Part shown: positions 13,782 to 20,132 of the stretch, one piece after another
Layout: the number at the start of each line of letters is the position of its first letter
Numbering within the stretch: the first letter of the stretch is position 1
Source of the DNA: a virus
Reading direction: 5' to 3' (one strand)
DNA length: 20,132 nt
IMG/VR virus record: IMGVR_UViG_3300042468_000455
Coordinates: 1 to 20,132 of that record
Program-made: the position numbers and the translations under genes
Notes under the pieces: generated by a model
Told to the model about the DNA's origin: nothing
The model's input: the letters and a program-made list of their open reading frames with translations, nothing else
Database searches by the model: none

Positions 13782-16357
13782 TGGCAAAGCCAGTAACAAT
13801 TCCGAATACATTTGCCACCGCAACGACATCCATCCCGCTTGCTAACCTGGATGCTGATTTTTCTACGGTTGCAACAGCGCTTAATGACGCATCAACTTAC
13901 AGCAACTATGCTTTAGATTCAGGCACAACTAATGCCTATGTTGTTTCGCTCTCTGGGCTGTCAACAACATACCAGGCTGGTCTTGCGATTCAGTTTCAGG
14001 CAACGAGTGCTAACACCGGGCCTTGCACCTTAAACGTTAATGGTCAGGGTGCAAAGAACATCATCTACCCAGATGGCAGCACCTTGTCTGCTAATGCCAT
14101 TGTCGTTGGTGCAATTTGCTCGCTCATGTATGACGGCTCTAGCTTTCAGTTGCTGTCTGTTAAGAATGCAGCAGGGGGTGGTGGCGGTGGAGGTAGCGTT
14201 TCCTCTGTTGCTATGTCAGTACCTGCATTCTTGTCGGTGTCTGGTTCACCGATCACAACTTCTGGCACCTTAGCGGTAAGTTATTCGGGCACACCGTTAC
14301 CAATTGCTAATGGTGGTACTGGTGCAACCACGGCGGCTGGCATTCGCGTCACGATTGGTGCAGGCGATGTAAACGGCCCTGCGGCATCGGTTGATGATGA
14401 GATCGCGCTTTACTCAAGCACCACTGGTAAAGTCATCAAACGTGCGACAACGACAGGCATCTTAAAAGCAACTTCCGGTGTATTGTCGGCTGCTACTGGA
14501 GGCACTGATTATCTTGTTCCTGGCGGCGCACTTGGCACACCATCTTCTGGCGATCTATCAAACTGTACTAACCTTCCTTCTGGAAGTATTACCGGACTCG
14601 GTACTGGCGTACTTACTGCCTTGCAAACCGCTATTGGAGCAAGCGGTGCTTTTGTTCCTACAGGAGGTACAGGTGCCACCGGAACATGGAATATTGATGT
14701 TCTTGGTAATGCAGGCACTGTAACTAACGGCGTCTATACGACAGGCAGTTATGCAAATCCTGCATGGATTACATCGATTGCTGCAACCAAGATCACTGGC
14801 ACATTGCCTATTGCTAATGGTGGTACGGGTCAAAGCGACAAGACATCTGCGTTTGATGCGCTAGCGCCAAATACAACCAAGGGTGACATGATTGTCTACA
14901 CAGGGACGGACAATGTTCGTTTACCTGTTGGCACAGACGGTCAAATACTGGTTGCCGATTCAAGCGCGACTGAAGGTGTGAAGTGGTTCACTTCTTCAGG
15001 TGCTGGGACAGTTACATCAGTTGGAATATCTCCGCCAGCATTCTTAACGGCAGGTTCTCCAGTTACCAGTTCTGGAAATATAACTCTTAGCTATTCCGGC
15101 ACTGCGATTCCTATTACTTCTGGCGGGACGGGTCTTACAGCGTTAGGAACTGCTGGTCAAGTCTTGCAAGTTAATTCGGGAGGAACTGCTCTTGAGTATG
15201 GCTCTCCTGTTGGAGTCGGTGATGTTGTAGGGCCAGCATCTTCAGTCAACGCTCAGATTGCTTTATACAGCGGCACGACTGGTAAGCTAATTCAGGCAGC
15301 AACAACCACAGGCATGGTTAAAGCGACAAGCGGTGTTATTGCCGCTGCTGTCGCTGGAACTGATTACGTTGCGCCGGGTGGTGCGCTTGGTACACCTTCT
15401 TCAGGCACGTTAACCAACACAACAGGTTTACCAATTTCAACCGGTGTTGCTGGCCTTGGAACTGGTATTGCAACTGCCTTAGGGCAATCCGTAGGCACTG
15501 CTGGTGCACCGGTTTTATTTAATGGCGCATTAGGCACACCATCAAGCGGTACGTTAACCAATGCTACGGGCTTGCCAATCAACACTGGCGTATCTGGTTT
15601 AGGTACGGGTGTCGCAACGGCACTAGCGTTGACTGCTGGTACAACGGGTGGCGTCGTTACTTATGATGGCGATGCTGGTACACCATCGGCGCTAAACCTT
15701 ACTAACGCAACTGGCCTTCCGTTATCGACAGGCATTACAGGAACGTTAGGTGTTGCGAACGGTGGTACAGGGTTAACTGCTATAGGTACGGCTAATCAGT
15801 ACCTCAAGGTTAATAGCGGCGGCAGTGCGCTTGAGTTTGCAACGCTGACGGCAGGTGATGTTACTGGCCCTGCAAGTTCTACTGACAATGCGATTGTTAG
15901 ATTTGATTCAACAACCGGCAAGGTCATTCAAAACTCTACGGCAACGATTACAGATATTGGGCAGGCTAGTTTTGTTGGCTATGCTCAGGTAACTGCTAAT
16001 ACAGGCGCAGGAACGTCAGGGTACTTAGAGCTGCAATCAAATGATGCAGGGTCGGGTACTAAGACGCTTCGTTTTCAGCCTAGCAATGCAGCAACAACGT
16101 CAACACAGACTTACACCTTCCCAACTGATTATGGTTCTGGTGGGCAATTCCTAAGCACGGATGGCTCAGGTAATTTGTCATGGGCATCGGGTGGAGGTGG
16201 TGGGTCGGGTGGCCCTGTTCTTGAGTCTCAAATAACCATCAGTCAGAATTACACGATTACAAGTAATACGAATGGGCTGTCAGTATCGCCTGTCACAGTA
16301 TCTACAGGCTATTCAGTAACCGTTGGTACAGGCCAAGCCTGGATGATTTTAGGATAA
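13781..16357 (+). CDS. Tail fibre protein with tandem repeats, 858 aa
   Basis: The ATG overlaps the nozzle stop by one base. Residues 1-127 form an N-terminal fibre domain of a type seen in many phages and prophages (NAYVVSLSGL, YQAGLAIQFQATSANTG, TLNVNGQGAKNI, YDGSSFQLLS), followed by a Gly7 linker. Residues 138-720 are Gly/Thr-rich repeats: LPIANGGTG units, AGDV-GPA-S units at about 194, 478 and 691, and three tandem 48-residue units from 534. The C-terminal VLESQITISQNYTITSNTNG and SPVTVSTGYSVTVGTGQAW form a terminal beta domain common in fibres. No intramolecular chaperone peptidase is visible. It probably trimerises and contacts the host surface. Confidence 0.85.
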   Translation: MAKPVTIPNTFATATTSIPLANLDADFSTVATALNDASTYSNYALDSGTTNAYVVSLSGLSTTYQAGLAIQFQATSANTGPCTLNVNGQGAKNIIYPDGSTLSANAIVVGAICSLMYDGSSFQLLSVKNAAGGGGGGGSVSSVAMSVPAFLSVSGSPITTSGTLAVSYSGTPLPIANGGTGATTAAGIRVTIGAGDVNGPAASVDDEIALYSSTTGKVIKRATTTGILKATSGVLSAATGGTDYLVPGGALGTPSSGDLSNCTNLPSGSITGLGTGVLTALQTAIGASGAFVPTGGTGATGTWNIDVLGNAGTVTNGVYTTGSYANPAWITSIAATKITGTLPIANGGTGQSDKTSAFDALAPNTTKGDMIVYTGTDNVRLPVGTDGQILVADSSATEGVKWFTSSGAGTVTSVGISPPAFLTAGSPVTSSGNITLSYSGTAIPITSGGTGLTALGTAGQVLQVNSGGTALEYGSPVGVGDVVGPASSVNAQIALYSGTTGKLIQAATTTGMVKATSGVIAAAVAGTDYVAPGGALGTPSSGTLTNTTGLPISTGVAGLGTGIATALGQSVGTAGAPVLFNGALGTPSSGTLTNATGLPINTGVSGLGTGVATALALTAGTTGGVVTYDGDAGTPSALNLTNATGLPLSTGITGTLGVANGGTGLTAIGTANQYLKVNSGGSALEFATLTAGDVTGPASSTDNAIVRFDSTTGKVIQNSTATITDIGQASFVGYAQVTANTGAGTSGYLELQSNDAGSGTKTLRFQPSNAATTSTQTYTFPTDYGSGGQFLSTDGSGNLSWASGGGGGSGGPVLESQITISQNYTITSNTNGLSVSPVTVSTGYSVTVGTGQAWMILG
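15380..15784 (+). repeat. Three tandem 144-bp (48-residue) repeats in the tail fibre gene
   Basis: Units begin at 15380, 15524 and 15668, exactly 144 bp apart. Each opens with GALGTPSSG or a variant (GDAGTPSAL in the third) and continues TLTN-TGLPI-TGV-GLGTG. The third unit diverges after about 22 residues into an LGVANGGTG segment. A fourth related unit starts at 14525. The DNA has diverged at many codon positions, so the duplication is old. Confidence 0.8.
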
Positions 16358-16362
16358 GGAAT

Positions 16363-17082
16363 ATGAGTAAGATCAAACTTCAAGGCAACGCCAGCGGGAC
16401 GGGAACGACGACATTCCAGTCTGCCAACACATCATCTAACACGACGTTTACGCTACCAGGTACAGATGGTACTAACGGGCAAGCACTGACAACGGATGGC
16501 GCTGGAACGCTAGCCTTTTCGTCTGTTGGGTCAGGTACGGTAACCACGGTATCAGTCGTATCGGCCAATGGCCTAGCGGGAAGTGTAGCCAACGCGACAT
16601 CAACGCCCGCGATCACCTTATCGACCTCCATCACAGGAGTCTTGAAAGGTAACGGCACAGCGATCTCAGCGGCGACAGCAGGGACGGATTACGTTGCTCC
16701 TAGTGGCGCATTAGGCACGCCAAGTTCTGGAACCCTCTCATCTTGTACGGTGGATGGTACTAACAAGGTCGGTTATATCGGCGCTCCACAAAGCACGAAT
16801 ACGACTGTGGCGGCAAGCGATGCAGGAAAGCACATTTACTTTACTGGCGGCTCTACAGCAACGCTTACGGTAAATACCAATGCGACGACAGCTATCGACA
16901 TCGGTACTACGATTCTTGTCGTTAACAACAATTCTGGAAACCTGACGATTTCCGGTGCTGGCGTTACATTCCAGTTAGCCAACGGAGCAACCGGCAACAG
17001 GACAGTGGCGACAAAAGGCATGGCTACCTTGCTGAAGGTTGCTACAGATACATGGTACGTTTCTGGCGCGGGAGTAACCTAA
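16363..17082 (+). CDS. Second, short tail fibre protein, 239 aa
   Basis: AGGA at 16351-16354 lies eight bases before ATG 16363. The N-terminus (MSKIKLQGNASGTGTTTFQS, then FTLPGTDGTNGQALTTDGAG) mirrors a segment in the C-terminal third of the previous fibre (TYTFPTDYGSGGQFLSTDGS). Residues 57-123 repeat the GTVTTV and TAGTDYVAPSGALGTPSSG units of that fibre. Residues 138-239 form a beta-helix-like C-terminal domain (VAASDAGKHIYFTGG, IGTTILVVNNNSGNLTISG, KGMATLLKVATDTWYVSG) known from several phage tail proteins. It may be a fibre tip or branch attached to its neighbour. Confidence 0.75.
   Translation: MSKIKLQGNASGTGTTTFQSANTSSNTTFTLPGTDGTNGQALTTDGAGTLAFSSVGSGTVTTVSVVSANGLAGSVANATSTPAITLSTSITGVLKGNGTAISAATAGTDYVAPSGALGTPSSGTLSSCTVDGTNKVGYIGAPQSTNTTVAASDAGKHIYFTGGSTATLTVNTNATTAIDIGTTILVVNNNSGNLTISGAGVTFQLANGATGNRTVATKGMATLLKVATDTWYVSGAGVT
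16705..16731 (+). repeat. Fibre repeat signature shared with the upstream gene
   Basis: These 27 bases encode GALGTPSSG, the signature opening each 48-residue unit of the previous fibre gene. The surrounding GTDYVAP context is also shared. Fifteen bases (16704-16718) are identical to 15523-15537, giving a short stretch of homology between adjacent fibre genes. Confidence 0.7.
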
Positions 17083-20049
17083 ATGGCTGGCGCATTATCG
17101 GCAATGATTGCCGCAATATTTTCTGGTGGGGTTACATCAGACCCATTTTTTGAATACACCACGCTATTGCTTCCCGGCAACGGTACGAATGGCGCACAGA
17201 ACAATCTATTCTTAGACGGCGGTACAGCTGGCGATGCGGTGTTTACGGCAAGCATTAGCGGAACCACAATGACGGTTAGTGCTGTAACGTCAGGAACGAT
17301 TTACGTTGGGTGCTTGATTACTGGCACAGGTGTAACAGCTAACACAACCATTACTGCACAAACAGGCGGCACAACCGGTGGTGCAGGAACCTACACAGTT
17401 AGCCAGTCTCAAACGGTCTCTAGCACAACCATCACATCCGATGGCTTCCCCATCACCCGCAACGGCAACACGACACAGGGTACGTTTAGCCCGTTCTCAC
17501 AGACGGGGTGGGGGAATTATTTTGATGGTGATGGGGATTATTTGAGTTTGGCGAATAACGCAGCCTTTGATTTTGGGTCTGATGATTTTACTATTGATTG
17601 TTGGTTTTATTTAACAGGCGATGCTTCCGCAAATAACGACGGTATCAGGCCAGCAAATGTGTTAAACACCTTTCCAAGCTCTACCGCTTTAAGTACGGAT
17701 TATAGTCTTACTATTTCAGGAAATACCACAACAACAGGGACTGCGATTAGTTTCAACAGACGGGCAAGTGGAACTGCTACGACGTTAGCTTATACAGCAA
17801 CCATAACAAAAAATGTTTGGCATTATGTATGCGTTGTTCGCAGTGGATCAACGCTTACAATATATTACGATGGATCGCAGGTAGCACAAAATACTAGTTT
17901 TACAGGTAATGTTGATACCGGAGGTAACACATTCAAAATAGGGGCAACCGCTTGGTTTCCAGGTGGGTTAAATTACGGTCAGTATTTTCCAGGTTATATA
18001 TCAGGATTAAAAGTTGTAAAAGGTGTTGCAAATACACCATCAGGAGTTCCTACCTCGCCGCCAACACAATCTACAGGTACATCGCTTTTGACTTGTCAAT
18101 CCAACCGCTTCATCGACAACAGCGCATCTCCAAAAACAATCACAGTCAATGGCTCTCCCTCCGTACAAGCCTTCTCCCCATTCAACCCCACTGCATCGTG
18201 GTCTGCTGCGACTAATGGTGGGTCAGGGTATTTTGATGGGAGTGGGGATTATTTGACAGTAGTGGATAGTACAAGTTTTGACTTACCAAGCGATTACACA
18301 ATTGAGCTATGGTTTTATCCAAATGTCACAGGCGGCCTTCAACGACTGTTTATGATTGGGGATTACAGAGCCACATACAATGGTATTGATCTCTATGTCA
18401 ACGCAAGCAATCAAGTCGTATTCTACTCAAATGGCGCTTCAATTATTACTGGTGGAACTGTAACTAATTTTCAGTGGAACCATGTAGCTTTAGTTAGGAA
18501 CGGAGGCGGCGCAAATAATACTACGTTGTATATAAATGGAACGTCCGTAGGCCAAGCAACAAATACGACATCATTTACAGGGGTAGCCGCTAATGGTGTA
18601 AGCATCGGCCTTGAATATTCTGGAGCAGGAACCTCAGTTACTACAGCAATGTATGTATCTAATGCTCGTTTGGTAAAAGGCACTCCTGTATACACGTCTA
18701 ATTTCACACCGCCAACGTCTCCGCTGACGGCAATAACTAATACCGTACTTTTAACCTGCCAAAGCAATCGGTTTATTGATACAAACACGCAGGTAGCAGC
18801 AAAAACAATCACAGCCAACGGCTCCCCCTCCGTAGTTGCCTTCTCCCCATTCAACCCCACTGCAAGCTGGAGTGCTGCGACTAATGGTGGGAGTGGGTAT
18901 TTTGATGGTAGTGGGGATTATTTGACTGGTGCAAGCACATCAGGAGAGCTAGGCGCAGGAGATTTTACTGTTGAAGCATGGGTTTATTCTGTATCAAGAA
19001 TAACAACTCAACCTTGTATTTTTTCAAACTACTCGTCTTTTACTACAGGATCGTTTTCTATTTTTGCCGGTCACGCTTCTTCAAGTACAACAAAATATCA
19101 AGTGGCTATAAATGGCACCTTCCCCGCTATTCAAAGCACGAGTGATATTGTGTATAACGCTTGGACTCATGTGGCAGTAGTAAGGAATGGTTCCGGTTCT
19201 AATAATGTAACTTTATATATAAACGGTGTTGCTAATGGAACAACCACCAGTACGGCCACGCTAAACGGAACAAGCGGTACATGTTGGATAGGGGCATCAG
19301 GAGACAACATAAGTAATACAACCTTAAATGGTTACATATCTGGTGTTCGTATTGTCAAAGGCACTGCTGTTTATACCGCAGCATTCACCCCACCAACCGC
19401 ACCACTAACCGCCATCACCAACACATCCCTACTACTCAACTTCACCAACGCCGGTATCTACGATGCTACAAGTAAGAATGACTTGGAGACGGTGGGTAAT
19501 GCTCAGATAAGTACGGCACAGAGCAAGTGGGGTGGGAGTAGTATGTCGTTTGATGGGACTGGAGATTATGTAACCAGTTACAACGCTAATGCGTTATTTA
19601 GAATTGGCAATATATACACGATTGAACTTTGGTTTTACACAACAACTATAGCTGCTGGTGCGGCCGGATTAATTTGTTTGGCAATTGGGGCATCAACTAA
19701 TTCTGGTATTAATATATATAGATCTGGATCAGAAATTATTTGCAACGATGGCGCAACGGGAGGGACTGGGCCGAGTTCCGGGTCATCCGCTATTACAGCA
19801 AACACTTGGGCTCATTTGGCTGTTGTTTCTGATGGCAGCACCACAAAAATGTATATTGACGGAGTGTTAAAAGGCACTTATTCAGGGACAACGGCTTCGT
19901 CAGCAGCGTTAACTTACGTAACCGTTGGTGCGAATGGGGATAAAAGCTCTGTATTAAACGGTTACATCCAAGATGCCCGTATAACCAAAGGCATTGCTCG
20001 TTATACAACCAACTTCACGCCACCAACAGCAGCCTTCCCAACCCTATAG
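17083..20049 (+). CDS. Large LamG-like repeat adhesin, 988 aa
   Basis: The ATG follows the previous stop directly (TAAATG) with GGGAG eight bases upstream. After a hydrophobic N-terminus and [18 protein letters not shown], an apparently inserted domain occupies residues 46-121. Four concanavalin/LamG-like modules follow at about 146-320, 383-545, 606-772 and 822-982. Each has YFDGSGDYL or a variant, a D-(F/Y)TIE-W-Y strand, W-HVAVVRNG and LYINGT strands, and a closing [18 protein letters not shown]. Such domains bind sugars, and this protein is likely a virion surface adhesin or receptor-binding protein. No protease or depolymerase motif is visible. Confidence 0.8.
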   Translation: MAGALSAMIAAIFSGGVTSDPFFEYTTLLLPGNGTNGAQNNLFLDGGTAGDAVFTASISGTTMTVSAVTSGTIYVGCLITGTGVTANTTITAQTGGTTGGAGTYTVSQSQTVSSTTITSDGFPITRNGNTTQGTFSPFSQTGWGNYFDGDGDYLSLANNAAFDFGSDDFTIDCWFYLTGDASANNDGIRPANVLNTFPSSTALSTDYSLTISGNTTTTGTAISFNRRASGTATTLAYTATITKNVWHYVCVVRSGSTLTIYYDGSQVAQNTSFTGNVDTGGNTFKIGATAWFPGGLNYGQYFPGYISGLKVVKGVANTPSGVPTSPPTQSTGTSLLTCQSNRFIDNSASPKTITVNGSPSVQAFSPFNPTASWSAATNGGSGYFDGSGDYLTVVDSTSFDLPSDYTIELWFYPNVTGGLQRLFMIGDYRATYNGIDLYVNASNQVVFYSNGASIITGGTVTNFQWNHVALVRNGGGANNTTLYINGTSVGQATNTTSFTGVAANGVSIGLEYSGAGTSVTTAMYVSNARLVKGTPVYTSNFTPPTSPLTAITNTVLLTCQSNRFIDTNTQVAAKTITANGSPSVVAFSPFNPTASWSAATNGGSGYFDGSGDYLTGASTSGELGAGDFTVEAWVYSVSRITTQPCIFSNYSSFTTGSFSIFAGHASSSTTKYQVAINGTFPAIQSTSDIVYNAWTHVAVVRNGSGSNNVTLYINGVANGTTTSTATLNGTSGTCWIGASGDNISNTTLNGYISGVRIVKGTAVYTAAFTPPTAPLTAITNTSLLLNFTNAGIYDATSKNDLETVGNAQISTAQSKWGGSSMSFDGTGDYVTSYNANALFRIGNIYTIELWFYTTTIAAGAAGLICLAIGASTNSGINIYRSGSEIICNDGATGGTGPSSGSSAITANTWAHLAVVSDGSTTKMYIDGVLKGTYSGTTASSAALTYVTVGANGDKSSVLNGYIQDARITKGIARYTTNFTPPTAAFPTL
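17218..17445 (+). other. Inserted beta domain within the LamG adhesin gene
   Basis: Residues 46-121 (starting [20 protein letters not shown] and ending [11 protein letters not shown]) separate NLFLD from [12 protein letters not shown], which in related proteins, from memory, are nearly adjacent. The segment has its own Thr/Gly-rich character ([18 protein letters not shown], then [13 protein letters not shown]), typical of a small repeat domain found in other phage structural proteins. It begins and ends in frame. Confidence 0.55.
18169..18195 (+). repeat. LamG inter-module direct repeat, copy 1
   Basis: 27 bases identical to 18838-18864, encoding AFSPFNPTA before the second LamG module. Flanking DNA is also similar (GTGATTATTTGAC-type and GCTGCGACTAATGGTGG sequences recur), while module cores differ strongly. 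Confidence 0.85.
18838..18864 (+). repeat. LamG inter-module direct repeat, copy 2
   Basis: Exact second copy of 18169-18195, placed before the third LamG module, 669 bp downstream. Since 669 is divisible by three, recombination between the copies would delete or add one module in frame. Confidence 0.85.
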
Positions 20050-20058
20050 AGGTAGACC

Positions 20059-20132
20059 ATGCAATACTGGACAAAGAACGGGTCTATCCCAAGCACTGAA
20101 ACAGACGGTACTGAAGGCTGGCAACAGGCTCC
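20059..20132 (+). CDS. Partial gene after the adhesin (runs off right edge)
   Basis: ATG 20059 with AGAGG about seven bases upstream opens a frame beginning MQYWTKNGSIPSTETDGTEG and continuing WQQAP to the edge. Short phage proteins starting with a YWTKNGS and TDGTEGW pattern are familiar to me from gene series near tail fibres, but their function is not known. It has the same strand and spacing as the adhesin gene, so the transcript probably continues. Confidence 0.65.
   Translation, partial: MQYWTKNGSIPSTETDGTEGWQQA

Noticed and set aside
15380-15784. CRISPR array
   Set aside because: The repeats are 144-bp coding units in frame with a fibre gene, with no short identical repeats or unique spacers.
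16380-16658. Leftward Val/Pro-rich frame over the short fibre gene
   Set aside because: A repeat-rich Gly/Thr fibre gene yields open antisense frames by composition; no independent signal.

Overview
The window is a stretch of a tailed double-stranded DNA phage genome (Caudoviricetes), probably a lytic podovirus. A packaging, head, connector and fibre gene series runs rightward from about 2.8 kb to the right edge. There are no recognisable tape-measure, tail-tube or tail-terminator genes between the capsid gene and the fibres. I see no integrase, tRNA, rRNA, IS element or CRISPR array. Moderate GC, Shine-Dalgarno sites of the GGAG/AAGGA type and the fibre domain types suggest a Gram-negative host, perhaps an aquatic proteobacterium. 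The host assignment is inference.

Left arm (1-2267, minus strand): small accessory genes read leftward. In order of transcription they are a 101-aa conserved phage-type protein, an ArdC-like antirestriction protein (ssDNA-binding domain plus HExxH metallopeptidase), a 57-aa protein, a 25-aa single-pass membrane peptide, a terminator-like hairpin, and then four tiny genes linked by ATGA start/stop overlaps. The last of these runs off the left edge. Apart from ArdC these are unassigned.

Divergent control region (2268-2814): about 550 bp with no convincing gene, separating the two transcription directions. It holds a perfect 20-bp AT palindrome, three spaced copies of a GGTACA-like motif, several 8-bp palindromes and a four-run G-quadruplex motif.

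Right arm (2815-20132, plus strand): closely packed genes with short gaps or overlaps and no obvious internal terminator. Two or three small genes, including a Cys-rich 52-aa protein in an overlapping frame, lead into the large terminase. An HTH-like protein, a zinc-ribbon protein and the portal follow. Next come four small genes in the scaffold region, the coiled-coil scaffold candidate, the major capsid protein, two small beta/Gly/Thr-rich proteins (decoration candidates), a small conserved protein, the head-tail adaptor and the tail nozzle/DNA-stabilisation protein. Three consecutive fibre/adhesin genes (858, 239 and 988 aa) and the start of a fourth gene complete the window.

The most unusual material is modular: a nozzle protein carrying inserted repeat modules, a fibre with exact 48-residue tandem repeats whose signature also occurs in the next gene, and a four-module LamG-like adhesin with an extra domain inserted near its N-terminus and near-identical DNA at module junctions. 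Very small genes (52, 25 and possibly 15 aa) are easily missed and are listed here.
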